The notes beneath the pieces were generated by a model. The model worked only from the letters and a program-made list of their open reading frames with translations, did not search any database and had not been told where the DNA came from. This document shows positions 42,109-51,156 of a stretch of 64,000 nt of DNA, piece by piece. Both the position numbers and the translations under genes were made by a program. The stretch lies in NCBI GenBank assembly GCA_030696085.1, contig JAUYNL010000053.1, positions 1 through 64,000 of the forward strand, written 5' to 3'. The first letter of the stretch is position 1. Each line of letters starts with the position of its first letter. Source of the stretch: Luteolibacter sp. (lineage in GTDB: Bacteria; Verrucomicrobiota; Verrucomicrobiia; Verrucomicrobiales; Akkermansiaceae).

Positions 42109-43551
42109 ATGTTTTCCCATGGCTTCGAGGCGGAAACCTGGCTCGGCCTGGTCACCGTGGCGCTGTTTTACGTGGTGGGCATCCTGCATGTGCTGCACGC
42201 GCTGATGCATGTGCGCACCTCGCAGGGGACGATCGCCTGGGTGATCTCCCTGATCACGGTGCCCTTCCTGGCGATTCCGATGTACTGGCTGTTAGGGCGC
42301 ACGCGGTTTTCGGGGAATGTCGGCGGCCGCCGGGAGAAGGACGGCCGCCTCGCCCGTCTGGCCAGCTCGATGCACGAGCGCCTGGGGCGCTTGGAAGTTG
42401 AGATTCCGGAGGACGACGCCTTCGAGCGGGCGGCCCGGATGCTCGGCGGCCTGCCTTTCACCCGTGGCAACCGCCTGGAAGTGCTGATCGATGGCGAGGA
42501 GACTTTCGAGCGGATTTTCCAAGTGATCGGCGAGACGAAAAGTTATCTGTGCGTGAGTTTTTTCATCGTCAAGAACGATACGCTGGGCATGCGCTTCCAG
42601 CAGGCGCTCATCGGGCGGGCGCGCGCCGGAGTGAAGGTGCATTTCCTGTTTGATGAAATCGGCTCGCACAAGCTGCCCCGGCGCTTTCTGCGCGAGCTGC
42701 GGGAAGCCGGCGTGGAGTGCCATTCGTTCGGCATCAACCGTTACTGGTGGTCACGCTTCCAGCTCAACTTCCGCAACCACCGCAAGATCATCGTCGCCGA
42801 TGGTGAGGTCGCCTTGATCGGCGGTCTGAACGTGGGCGATGAATACCTCGGGCGTGGCCGACGATTCGCCGCATGGCGGGACACGCATCTGGAAATGCGC
42901 GGTCCGGTGGTGCAGGCGGTGCAACTGGTGTTTCTGGAGGACTGGTTCTGGGCCGCCAACGACGTGCCCGAATTGCATTGGGATACCCGGCCCGAGGCTT
43001 CCGATCAAGTGGCGGCCATCATCCCCACCGGGCCGGCCGATCCGGCGGACTCCTGGCAGTTGATCGTGGCGGAAGCCGCGAACTCGGCCAGCGAAAAACT
43101 CTGGATCACCTCGCCCTACTTCGTGCCGGACGAAGGCGTGCTCACCGCCCTGCAGGCCGCCGCCATCCGTGGCGTGGACGTGCGCATCCTCATCCCGGAA
43201 CGCCCGGATCATCTCATGGTCTGGCTTTCCGCGTTTACGTATTACGAACAATCCATCCCCCTCGGCATCCGGATTTTCCGCTACCATCGCGGATTCCTGC
43301 ATCAGAAGGTGCTGCTCATCGACAAGCGCCTGGCCGCGGTGGGCACGGCGAATCTCGACAACCGTTCGTTCCGCCTGAATTTCGAAATCACCGCGTTTTC
43401 CACCGACCGCACCTTTGTGGAGGAAATCACCGGGATGCTGCACCTGGACTTCGAGCAGGCGCGCGAGGCACGCCTTGAGGATTTCAAGGGCAAGTCATTC
43501 CTTTTCCGGATCGCCTGCCGCGCGGCCCGCCTGTTCGCCCCGATCCAGTGA
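42109..43551 (+). CDS. cls: Cardiolipin synthase, phospholipase D type
   Basis: Cls condenses two phosphatidylglycerols to cardiolipin at the inner membrane. The 480-residue protein has two N-terminal membrane helices (VTVALFYVVGILHVLHALM and IAWVISLITVPFLAIPMYWL). Two phospholipase D domains follow with HKD motifs NHRKIIVADGEVALIGG and LHQKVLLIDKRLAAVGTAN. The spacing of about 180 residues between them and the first-domain SFFIVKND are typical of ClsA. The charged loop GGRREKDGRL after the second helix is usual. The next gene overlaps its 3' region only in a longer, unlikely frame. Confidence 0.93.
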   Translation: MFSHGFEAETWLGLVTVALFYVVGILHVLHALMHVRTSQGTIAWVISLITVPFLAIPMYWLLGRTRFSGNVGGRREKDGRLARLASSMHERLGRLEVEIPEDDAFERAARMLGGLPFTRGNRLEVLIDGEETFERIFQVIGETKSYLCVSFFIVKNDTLGMRFQQALIGRARAGVKVHFLFDEIGSHKLPRRFLRELREAGVECHSFGINRYWWSRFQLNFRNHRKIIVADGEVALIGGLNVGDEYLGRGRRFAAWRDTHLEMRGPVVQAVQLVFLEDWFWAANDVPELHWDTRPEASDQVAAIIPTGPADPADSWQLIVAEAANSASEKLWITSPYFVPDEGVLTALQAAAIRGVDVRILIPERPDHLMVWLSAFTYYEQSIPLGIRIFRYHRGFLHQKVLLIDKRLAAVGTANLDNRSFRLNFEITAFSTDRTFVEEITGMLHLDFEQAREARLEDFKGKSFLFRIACRAARLFAPIQ

Positions 43552-43598
43552 AATGGGCGCTCCTTTCGTGCTTGGCAGGTCACGCCGCACCCGGAACG

Positions 43599-43994
43599 AT
43601 GGCGCACATGGAAGGTGAGATCCGGGAATTCGAGGGGCTGCGCGTGCGGGTGGACGACGTCGTGTACATGCCCGGCCTCGATTCGCCCGACGAGAAACCG
43701 TTTCCCTTCGTGTATTTCATTTCCATCCACAACGATTCGCCGGTGCCGGTGACCATCCGAGGGCGGAAATGGGTGGTCCGCGAGGATGAGGGCGAGGTCA
43801 CCGTCGTCGAGGGGGATGGCGTGGTGGGCCAGGCGCCTGTGATCGAGCCGGGCGGGACTTTTTCCTACAACAGCTATCATGTGGTGGCGGGCGCGGCCTC
43901 GGTCATGGGCGCGTTTTTCGGCGAAACGGCGACTGGCGACTGGGTGTTTGCCCGCATTCCCGAGTTCCGCCTGGAGCTGCCCGACTGGGCATGA
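43599..43994 (+). CDS. apaG: ApaG-domain protein
   Basis: A 131-residue single ApaG domain (fibronectin-like beta sandwich). FVYFISIHNDSPVPVTIRGR, followed by KWVV, and APVIEPGGTFSYNSYHVV with GAFFGE are the family's hallmarks. Escherichia ApaG lies with the Ap4A hydrolase and its biochemical role is still unclear. Here the neighbours are cls and an ECF sigma factor, so context adds nothing. Met 43599 is preferred; Met 43608 three codons later is equally possible. The gene converges on the sigma-factor gene with a 12-bp gap. Confidence 0.85.
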   Translation: MAHMEGEIREFEGLRVRVDDVVYMPGLDSPDEKPFPFVYFISIHNDSPVPVTIRGRKWVVREDEGEVTVVEGDGVVGQAPVIEPGGTFSYNSYHVVAGAASVMGAFFGETATGDWVFARIPEFRLELPDWA

Positions 43995-44005
43995 AATACG
44001 GCGCG

Positions 44006-44650
44006 TCAGGCCTCGCCCAAATAGCCGCCTAGCGTTTCGCGCAGCGTGCCGCGGGCGCGGAACAGGAGGCTTTTCACGGCGGAAACCGAAAGTTGCAGGA
44101 CCTCGGCGATCTCCTCGTAGGGGAGTTGCTCGTAGCGGCGCAGGACCACGGCCATGCGCTGGGTCTCGGGCAGTGCGGCGATGGCGGCATCCACGGCCTT
44201 GCAGAGCTCGGCCTGGAGCAGTTCGGCGTCAGGCCTGCGTTCCGGGCGGTCCTCGATCTGGTGGTGGGAGTTTTCCTCGCGTTCGTCTGCGGACACCTCG
44301 CGCTTGCGGCTGCGGCGGCGGGTTTCGTTGAACACCAGATTGCGGGTGATGGTGTAGAGGTAGGTGGTGAATTTCGCATCCGGGCGATAGCGTTTCGCAT
44401 GGCGCCAGATCCGCAGGAACACCTGCTGGGAGATGTCCTCCGCGTCGTTCGGACCGCCGAGCATCTTGGCGATCGTGCCGACCACCGCGTTCTGATGTCG
44501 CTCCACCAGTAGCCGGAACGCCGCGTGGTCGCCCGCGCCGATACGTTTCATCAACACGAAATCAAGGGTGCTCGCGTCGTCTTCGCCGGGAGTGAGTGCT
44601 TGCTCCATCGTCATGGATATCGGAATTGCTGCGGCAGCGGCGCTCAACAT
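44006..44650 (-). CDS. ECF-family RNA polymerase sigma factor
   Basis: The product of about 214 residues has sigma region 2 (FRLLVERHQNAVVGTIAKML, DAEDISQQVFLRIWRHAKRY, TYLYTITRNLVFNETRRR) and region 4 (LPETQRMAVVLRRYEQLPYE, EIAEVLQLSVSAVKSLLFRA). A charged linker (SADEREENSHHQIEDRPERR) joins them. No anti-sigma gene is adjacent; the upstream neighbour is a PhnA-like gene 46 bp away on the same strand. Starts at 44650 and 44614 are both possible; the former keeps normal spacing. The long ORF start at 44899 lies inside the PhnA-like gene in another frame. Confidence 0.9.
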   Translation of the reverse strand: MLSAAAAAIPISMTMEQALTPGEDDASTLDFVLMKRIGAGDHAAFRLLVERHQNAVVGTIAKMLGGPNDAEDISQQVFLRIWRHAKRYRPDAKFTTYLYTITRNLVFNETRRRSRKREVSADEREENSHHQIEDRPERRPDAELLQAELCKAVDAAIAALPETQRMAVVLRRYEQLPYEEIAEVLQLSVSAVKSLLFRARGTLRETLGGYLGEA

Positions 44651-44696
44651 GGGACATTCAACCGCGCCGCGCCAGTGAAGTTGCGGCACTTCGCGA

Positions 44697-45092
44697 TCAG
44701 GTGGCTCTGGCCCATGCCTCCACCTCGGGGTCGAGAAATAGCTCCTCGAGCACCTCGCGCGCCCAGTCCTCGCGCTTGGCGAGTTCCCGCAGCATGCGCC
44801 ACGCGACCACCTGGACGGCCGGCATCTCGCTCCACACCGCCTCCGCCAGACACTGCCAGGTCCGCCCGGCGAGACGCTCCGGGTGTTCAAGCATTTCATG
44901 GCACTCTACGGAGACCAGCAGCGTGCGCTCGATATCTGGATCCAGGCTCACCGGCGGCACCTCGTAGGGTCGGAGCGGCACGCCGCCGGCACCGGTGAGT
45001 TCGCAGCGGGATTTCGCCCGCCGTGCCAGGTCCTTGCCCATGCCTTGCAGGGCCATCATCCGCGCCTGGTGCAGCTCATAACCTTTTGCCAT
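44697..45092 (-). CDS. PhnA-like protein
   Basis: This 131-residue protein opens with KGYELHQARMMALQGMGKDL and ARRAKSRCELTG, and continues GVPLRPYEVPPVSLDPDIER. This matches the domain of proteins annotated as PhnA, named after a phosphonate locus but of unproven function. The usual CxxC zinc ribbon of the Escherichia protein is not present; only C in SRCELTG and SVECHEM remain. The C-terminal half is helical (WQCLAEAVWSEMPAVQVVAW). It precedes the ECF sigma gene on the same strand and may be cotranscribed with it. Confidence 0.6.
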   Translation of the reverse strand: MAKGYELHQARMMALQGMGKDLARRAKSRCELTGAGGVPLRPYEVPPVSLDPDIERTLLVSVECHEMLEHPERLAGRTWQCLAEAVWSEMPAVQVVAWRMLRELAKREDWAREVLEELFLDPEVEAWARAT

Positions 45093-45193
45093 GGGGGCTT
45101 TCTATCCGATAATCCGCAGCCATGGAATCCCGAATTCCACCGCATGCGAAGAGAGTTGCGTCGCCGCGCGTTTTCCATCAGATCAGATGCGTC

Positions 45194-46228
45194 ATGAGCG
45201 CCTATCGGAAGCCGTCGCAAGTCAAGGTGGGTGTCGTCGGTTACGGCGGTGCCTTCAACATGGGTCGCCAGCACCTCCAGCAAATGCAGGCCGCCGGCAT
45301 GACTCCCGCCGCCGTGGTCGAAAAAGACCCGGCGCGCCTGGAAGCGGCCGTTATGGATTTCCCGGGCATCGGAACCTACACGGATGTTTCGGAAATGCTC
45401 AAGCGCTCGTCGGTGGATCTGGTGGTCATCATCACGCCCCACAACACGCATGCCACGCTGGCGCTGCAATGCCTCAAGGCCGGCCGCCATGTGGTTTGTG
45501 AGAAACCACTCGCCATCACCACCGCCGAGGTCGATGCCATGATACGCGCCGCCAACAAGGCCGGCGTGATGCTTTCCACCTATCACAACCGCCACTGGGA
45601 CGGGCGCATCCTGCAGGCAGTGGACATCGTCAGGAAACGCAAACTCATCGGAGACATCGTGCGCATCGGCTGCCACATGGGCGGCTACAGCAAGCCCGGC
45701 GACTGGTGGCGCTCCAGCCTGAGCGTTTCCGGCGGCATTCTTTATGATTGGGGCGTGCATCTGCTGGAATACTCGCTGCAACTCATCGAGTCTCCCGTGA
45801 CTGAAGTGAGCGGTTTCGGGCATCGCGGATTCTGGGCTCCGCATACGCCGTGGAAGGAGGACACCATCGAGGACGAGGGATTCGCCGTGGCGCGTTTCAA
45901 GAGCGGCCAATGGCTCACGCTTTCCATCACCCACATCGATTCGAAGGGGCGCGATGGCTGGCTGGAAATCACCGGCACCCGCGGCACCCTGCTGCTGGAT
46001 GCCGGGCACTCCACGCTCTATCAGCATGTCGATGGCAATCAAATCACCACCCGCCTGCCCAACCCGGAAGACCAGGGCCAGCGTTACCACGACAACGTGC
46101 GCGACCATCTCGTGAAGGGAAAACCCCTGGTGATCACCGCGGAGTGGTCCCGCCGCCCGATCCATATCCTCGATCTAGCCATGCAAAGCGCGGCCAAGGG
46201 ACGCGCGCTGCCCGTGAAATACGGGTGA
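45194..46228 (+). CDS. Gfo/Idh/MocA-family oxidoreductase
   Basis: A 344-residue NAD(P)-dependent oxidoreductase with a Rossmann domain (VKVGVVGYGGAFNMGRQHL), the VIITPHNTHATLALQCLKAG motif and the conserved EKPLAIT with the catalytic Lys. The C-terminal alpha/beta domain has GGYSKPGDWWR and GGILYDWGVHLLEYSL, where D and H are the usual catalytic pair. The substrate, probably a sugar or inositol, is not predictable. No signal peptide is present, unlike the Tat-exported members common in this phylum. The next gene begins 11 bp downstream. The ATG at 45194 is used; the ORF start at 45122 has no family match. Confidence 0.87.
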   Translation: MSAYRKPSQVKVGVVGYGGAFNMGRQHLQQMQAAGMTPAAVVEKDPARLEAAVMDFPGIGTYTDVSEMLKRSSVDLVVIITPHNTHATLALQCLKAGRHVVCEKPLAITTAEVDAMIRAANKAGVMLSTYHNRHWDGRILQAVDIVRKRKLIGDIVRIGCHMGGYSKPGDWWRSSLSVSGGILYDWGVHLLEYSLQLIESPVTEVSGFGHRGFWAPHTPWKEDTIEDEGFAVARFKSGQWLTLSITHIDSKGRDGWLEITGTRGTLLLDAGHSTLYQHVDGNQITTRLPNPEDQGQRYHDNVRDHLVKGKPLVITAEWSRRPIHILDLAMQSAAKGRALPVKYG

Positions 46229-46239
46229 AACCGCAGGCC

Positions 46240-47364
46240 ATGAACCGCCCCGCCAGGCCACTCGCGATCCCGGCGCTCGCCATCGGCGGGCTCTGCATCA
46301 ATCTGTTGCTGCTGGCCAGGACTTGGGAGGCCTCCGCCATCGCCGGTTGCGGCGGCGGCCCCTGTGACGAGCTCCTGGCATCGCGCTGGTCATCGCTGTT
46401 AGGAATCCCGGTCACGGCTTTCGGCGCGCTCGCTTATGTCGCTCTGTTGGTATCGTTCCTTCCGCGTCTCGTTGCGTTGCGCTTGCCGCTGCTAGGCATG
46501 ATTTCCGGAGCCGCGTGCTGGTTCATCCTGGTGCAGGCGCTGATCCTGCGGAAATACTGCCCATGGTGCATGGCGGCCCATTTCATCGCCCTGCTGATGC
46601 TGTTGTTAGCAATTACACATCATCGCCGCCGCTGCGGGACGGCTCTCGTCTGGGCGGCCGCCGCGTTTCTCGGCATCGGGCTATGCCAGGTCTTCGGGCC
46701 GCGGCCCGCCACCCACCGGATCGATGGGGAAAGCACGCCCGCGGCGGCGAGTTGCATCACGGATGCCGGCAAACGCACGGTCGCCTTCGATGGCGGGCGG
46801 CTTTCCTTCGATGTCACCGCCATGCCGCGCCTAGGACCTGCCAATGCGGAGCATGTGATGGTCGAGTATTTCGATTATCAATGCGCCGCCTGCCGGGTCA
46901 TGGCCGGCCACATTGATGCGCTCATCGCGAGGCATCATGGCCGCATCGCGGTGCTCCTGATGCCTGTGCCGCTGGACGCGCGGTGCAATCACGCCCTCGG
47001 GAAACACACGCCGCACCCCGGTTCCTGCGGGATCGCGCGCACCGCCCTGGCCGTATGGCGCACCCGGCCGGACGCCTTCGCCGTGTTTCACAAATCACTC
47101 GTCGCCGCACCATCCGAAGCGTCCGCACGCAGCCTCGCGCTCTCGCTGATGACGGAGGACGCCCTCGCCGCCGCCTTCACCGGCCCATGGCCCGGCGAAG
47201 TCCTGCGCGCCAACATCGCCGCCTGGCGCGACTTGTCGAAATCCACCGACAAGCTCCCCAAGCTGCTCATCCGCGACCGGCGCATCCTTCACGGCCTGCC
47301 CGCCAACGAGGCGGACTTCCTGCGGGTGATGGCCCGCGAACTCGGCCTCCCGGAAAACGATTAG
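46240..47364 (+). CDS. VKOR-DsbA fusion, membrane thiol oxidase
   Basis: The 374-residue protein joins a vitamin K epoxide reductase domain (four to five membrane helices, 1-165) to a thioredoxin-like domain (about 200-374). VKOR motifs are GCGGGPCDELLASRWSSLLG with the loop Cys pair, the helix-capping Ser in that motif, and the CxxC of YCPWCMAAH. The partner domain has YFDYQCAACRVM and CGIARTAL, resembling DsbA/DsbG-like proteins. Such fusions oxidise periplasmic thiols and pass electrons to quinone. It probably replaces DsbA and DsbB, while the DsbD-type protein at 14.3 kb provides reduction. It follows the oxidoreductase gene by 11 bp. Confidence 0.9.
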   Translation: MNRPARPLAIPALAIGGLCINLLLLARTWEASAIAGCGGGPCDELLASRWSSLLGIPVTAFGALAYVALLVSFLPRLVALRLPLLGMISGAACWFILVQALILRKYCPWCMAAHFIALLMLLLAITHHRRRCGTALVWAAAAFLGIGLCQVFGPRPATHRIDGESTPAAASCITDAGKRTVAFDGGRLSFDVTAMPRLGPANAEHVMVEYFDYQCAACRVMAGHIDALIARHHGRIAVLLMPVPLDARCNHALGKHTPHPGSCGIARTALAVWRTRPDAFAVFHKSLVAAPSEASARSLALSLMTEDALAAAFTGPWPGEVLRANIAAWRDLSKSTDKLPKLLIRDRRILHGLPANEADFLRVMARELGLPEND

Positions 47365-47374
47365 CATGCCACGC

Positions 47375-47713
47375 TCACTCAGGCATCAGGGCCGCATTCG
47401 GATCCTGCCACGCCGGGTCATGGCCCTTGGCGTAGTTGAACAAATGCTTGTGCAGGTACGGCTGAAAATTCACGCGCTCCTCCTTGGGGATTTTCGCCGG
47501 CGCCGCATCATTGAGCGCGCGGGCGAGCTTCTGCATCAGATGCAGAGTCAGTTGCCTACCCTTGCGCGCCTTCTGCACCTGCTTGTGGTTCAACTGCTCC
47601 ACCGATGCTTCCACCAACTCGTGATTGGTGATGCCCCAGCGCGTCAATAATCCGTCGAATGGCTGGAGTCCGTGGTCGCGCGTCGCGTCGTGCATGCCCC
47701 GGATGTAGCGCAT
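47375..47713 (-). CDS. Small conserved protein with HTH-like segment
   Basis: From Met 47713 the product has 112 residues. The core GLQPFDGLLTRWGITNHELV, EASVEQLNHKQVQKARKGRQ and LTLHLMQKLARALN looks like a Cro/XRE-type helix-turn-helix in which the second helix carries EQLNHKQVQKA. A short tail (LFNYAKGHDPAW) follows. I have a vague match to unnamed proteins of Verrucomicrobia and Planctomycetes but cannot give a function. Met 47695 is an alternative start. It lies just past the mfd stop on the same strand, and its stop codon faces the end of the VKOR gene. Confidence 0.6.
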   Translation of the reverse strand: MRYIRGMHDATRDHGLQPFDGLLTRWGITNHELVEASVEQLNHKQVQKARKGRQLTLHLMQKLARALNDAAPAKIPKEERVNFQPYLHKHLFNYAKGHDPAWQDPNAALMPE

Positions 47714-47783
47714 CCGGCGTGCTTCAAAAGCAAAATCCCGGCGGACTGGCAGTTGCCGCGTCTCCACGGCGTCCAATGGGAGG

Positions 47784-50700
47784 TCAGAACGCCCGCAGCA
47801 TTTCGATGGTTTCGCTGAGTTTGCCTGCCGGACTTGCGGCTTTGAGACGGGGAAAGCGACGGCCTTCAAGCAGGATGTAGTCGCCGCCCCGGTGGAGCAT
47901 CAGACGCTGACCGCTGATCTCCACGGAGTTGATGTTTTCGGCGGCGGCGAGGGCTTTGATGCGGGCGATTTGCAAAACGTTCGCCGCCGCTTCGGGCAGA
48001 CGACCAAAGCGGTCGCGCCAGGAGCTTTCCAAGGCGGCGACGGCGTTTTCAGTGCCGGCTTCGGAGAGTTCGCGGTAGGTGGTGATGCGGAGTTGGGTTT
48101 CGGTGAGCCAGCTGGATGGCAGGAATGCCGGAAGAGTCCCGGATGTTGAATGTTGAACTTTGGATTTTGAATTGAGAAATTGGGATTCGGTGGGAATGAC
48201 GAAGTCCGCCTTGAATGTGGCTTCGCCCCTCGGGGCGTCCTTGCGGCCTTTCAGTCGCTCGACGGATTGGCGGAGAAGCTGACAGTAGAGCTCGAAGCCG
48301 ATCTGGGAGATGTGGCCGGATTGCCGGGTGCCTAGCAGGTTCCCCGCGCCGCGGATTTCGAGGTCGCGCATGGCGATCTTGAATCCGGAGCCCAGCGCGG
48401 TGTATTGTTTGATGGCGTGGATGCGCTTGCGAGCGTCGCCCTGGGTCATCATGTCGCGCGGCAGCAGCAGGATGGCATAGGCTTTTTCCCCGGCGCGGCC
48501 GACGCGGCCGCGGAGCTGATAGAGATCGGCCAGGCCGAAGCGGTCGGCGCGGTCGATGAGGATGGTGTTGGCGTTCGGGATGTCGATGCCGGTCTCGATG
48601 ATGGTGGTGGCGAGCAGGACGTCGGCCTCGCCCTTGACGAAGGTGTGCATGACGACTTCGAGGTCGTCCTTGTCCATCTGGCCGTGGCCGATGAGGATGC
48701 GCGCCTCGGGCACCAGTTCGCGGATTTTCGAGGCCATCATGTCGATGGTTTTCACGCGGTTGTGGAGGAAGAAGACCTGGCCGCCGCGTTTCATCTCGCG
48801 GCGGATGGCATCGCGGATGATCCGTTCGTCATAGGCGCAGACGGTGGTGGAAACGGGCACCCGGTTGGGCGGCGGGGTGTCGATGGTGGACATGTCGCGC
48901 GCGCCCATCAGCGCCATGTAGAGCGTGCGCGGGATGGGCGTGGCGGAGAGTGTTAGGACGTCCACCTGGCGGAAGAGTTGTTTGAACTTCTCCTTGTGCG
49001 CGACGCCGAAACGCTGCTCCTCATCGACGACGACGAGGCCGAGATCCTTGAATTTCACATCGCCGGAAATCAGGCGGTGGGTGCCGATAACGAGGTCCAC
49101 CGAACCGTCCGCAACACCGGCGATGGTATCGCGGATTTCCGACGGCGTGCGGAAGCGGTTGAGCAGATCAACCCGGATCGGATAGTCCGACATGCGTTCG
49201 CGGAAGGTGCGCCAATGCTGTTCCGCGAGAACGGTGGTGGGCACGAGGATGGCGGCCTGTTTGCCGGAGGTGATGGTTTTGAACGCGGCGCGGATGGCGA
49301 CCTCGGTCTTGCCGAAGCCGACATCGCCGCAGATCAGGCGGTCCATCGGCCGCGGGGATTCGAGATCGTGTTTCGCCTCCTCGATGGCGCGGCGCTGGTC
49401 CACGGTCTCGGTGTAGTGGAACGAGCGCTCGAACTCCCACATCCACTTGGTGTCCGGCGGGTGGGCGTAGCCGGCCTCGTGCTGGCGCTCCGCCTGCACG
49501 CGCAGGAGCTGGGCGGCGTAATCGAGGATCGATTTCTCGGCGGACTTGCGGGCGTTTTTCCAGGCGGTGCCGCCCAGTTTGTTGAGATCCGGTGTGCGTC
49601 CGCCGAGACCGACGTATTTGCCGACGAGATGGGCCTGCTCCAGCGGAACGCCTAACAGCGCCCCATCGCGGTATTCGAGTTGGAGCTCCTCGCCATCGTC
49701 GCCCTGCTGAATACCGCGGAAACGGGCGACGCCGTATTCGTAGTGCACGACGAGATCGCCCTCCTCCATTTCATCGACGGTGGCGCGCGCGCGGGCGGCG
49801 CGCGCTTTTTCCAGCGTCGTGCGCCGGGTGGTACCGGGCGTGCGGTAGCGGCCGAAGAGCTCGGAGGATGATAGAACCGCGAGTTTGATGACCGGCACGG
49901 TGAAGCCGGCCATCAACTCGCCGTGAATGGGCGTGAGCCCGAGATCGCGCTCCAGGTCCTTGCCCGCGAGTTCGGAGAAACGTTCCCGCTCGCCTTTGTT
50001 AGAAAAAACCATGGCCACGTCCCAGCCGTCGCGTTTCCACTCGTTGAGCTGGCGGAAGAAGCTTTCACGGCGGAGCTCCTCCAACACGAAATCGCCGGCT
50101 TCAAAGGCGCCGAGCGGACTGCCGTAGGTGGCGAGCGTGAAATCCTCCTCACTGTTATATTCGGCGGCTCCTTCCAGGATGCGGACGTCGGGTTTCCCGA
50201 TTTCGGCATCGAAGGAAATGATGAGATCGCCCGGGCGGCGGTATTCAGCGACGGTGGAATCCGTGGCGGGTTCCGCAAGCAGAAGCTCGGCCTCTGGCAG
50301 TTTCACGGTGGACGCTTGGGAATCGAGGTCAAACTCGCGGATCGATTCGAGGTCGGTGTCGAAAAACTCCAGACGCAGCGGCTTGGCGGCCTGCCAGGCG
50401 AAAAGATCGATGATGCCGCCGCGCACGGCGAATTGACCGCGAGCGGCGACGGTAGGGACGCGTTCGTAGCCGTGATCCGCGAGGGACTTCGCGAGATCGG
50501 CGGGATCGAGAGTGGCTCCGGGTTTGAGAGCGGTGCGCGAGGACCGGAGCGCGGCGGGTGAAGGGGCTTGGCCAGTAAACGCGTCAGAACCACAAAGGAC
50601 GGCGCAGATTTCCGCGCGGGCCAGGATTTCCAAAACGGCAAACCACTCCGCTGCGGATTCGGGATCGGCGATGGCGCCGTCGCCCGTCCCGGTGGGTGGA

Positions 50701-51008
50701 TCGGGCAGGATCAGGGCGTTGATGCCCCAGAGATCCATCTCAGCGGCAAGCCGTTCGCGATGGCGCGGCATGTCGCAAACCAGCCAGATGCGTGATTTCT
50801 CCCGGTCCCTTGCGGCGTTACACACCAAGGCGGCGACAAATGCCTGCGAGGCCTCGGCGATGTGGTCGAGCACGAGTTCGCCCTCGCCTGCGGCCAGAAC
50901 GGCCAGGCGTGGGGAAACATCCGGATGGGTCACGGCGCGGCGCAGCCAGCCGTGTGCGGCTTCGTCCTTGTGGGACACGCCGGAGGGATAGGCGCGATGC
51001 TCCGTCAT
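47784..51008 (-). CDS. mfd: Transcription-repair coupling factor
   Basis: Mfd removes RNA polymerase stalled at DNA damage and recruits UvrA. From the ATG at 51008 it has 1074 residues. The UvrB-like N-terminal part, the RNA polymerase interaction domain ([19 protein letters not shown]) and the translocase are present. The translocase has [59 protein letters not shown] and [10 protein letters not shown]. Between the translocase and the C-terminal D7 domain, residues about 945-957 ([14 protein letters not shown]) are an insertion encoded by a heptamer repeat. It divides a region that is normally ungapped, but the frame and D7 are kept. The longer ORF start at 51227 overlaps the divergent giant gene. 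Confidence 0.95.
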   Translation of the reverse strand: MTEHRAYPSGVSHKDEAAHGWLRRAVTHPDVSPRLAVLAAGEGELVLDHIAEASQAFVAALVCNAARDREKSRIWLVCDMPRHRERLAAEMDLWGINALILPDPPTGTGDGAIADPESAAEWFAVLEILARAEICAVLCGSDAFTGQAPSPAALRSSRTALKPGATLDPADLAKSLADHGYERVPTVAARGQFAVRGGIIDLFAWQAAKPLRLEFFDTDLESIREFDLDSQASTVKLPEAELLLAEPATDSTVAEYRRPGDLIISFDAEIGKPDVRILEGAAEYNSEEDFTLATYGSPLGAFEAGDFVLEELRRESFFRQLNEWKRDGWDVAMVFSNKGERERFSELAGKDLERDLGLTPIHGELMAGFTVPVIKLAVLSSSELFGRYRTPGTTRRTTLEKARAARARATVDEMEEGDLVVHYEYGVARFRGIQQGDDGEELQLEYRDGALLGVPLEQAHLVGKYVGLGGRTPDLNKLGGTAWKNARKSAEKSILDYAAQLLRVQAERQHEAGYAHPPDTKWMWEFERSFHYTETVDQRRAIEEAKHDLESPRPMDRLICGDVGFGKTEVAIRAAFKTITSGKQAAILVPTTVLAEQHWRTFRERMSDYPIRVDLLNRFRTPSEIRDTIAGVADGSVDLVIGTHRLISGDVKFKDLGLVVVDEEQRFGVAHKEKFKQLFRQVDVLTLSATPIPRTLYMALMGARDMSTIDTPPPNRVPVSTTVCAYDERIIRDAIRREMKRGGQVFFLHNRVKTIDMMASKIRELVPEARILIGHGQMDKDDLEVVMHTFVKGEADVLLATTIIETGIDIPNANTILIDRADRFGLADLYQLRGRVGRAGEKAYAILLLPRDMMTQGDARKRIHAIKQYTALGSGFKIAMRDLEIRGAGNLLGTRQSGHISQIGFELYCQLLRQSVERLKGRKDAPRGEATFKADFVIPTESQFLNSKSKVQHSTSGTLPAFLPSSWLTETQLRITTYRELSEAGTENAVAALESSWRDRFGRLPEAAANVLQIARIKALAAAENINSVEISGQRLMLHRGGDYILLEGRRFPRLKAASPAGKLSETIEMLRAF
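48141..48172 (-). repeat. In-frame heptanucleotide repeat in mfd
   Basis: On the coding (minus) strand ATTCAAA-ATCCAAA-GTTCAAC-ATTCAAC is followed by ATCC. The units of seven bases are variants of the array in thiE, and both arrays end in ATCC. It encodes [10 protein letters not shown] without a stop codon. Confidence 0.8.
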
Positions 51009-51156
51009 CGCAAGTAATAGTGAGTTTGTGAATGAGAGAACGTCGTGCCGTGAGCCGGAACTTTCCGCCCACGGCTCATTCGTTGTGAAACACTCATGAA
51101 CGCGGAATTGCGCTTCGGGCGCGGAATCGCATCCAGCAATTTTCCAGGGCCTGAAA

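Noticed and set aside
44644-44853. Extra small frames between the ECF sigma and PhnA-like genes.
   Set aside because: They overlap the PhnA-like gene in another frame and show only Arg/Gly-rich shadow composition.
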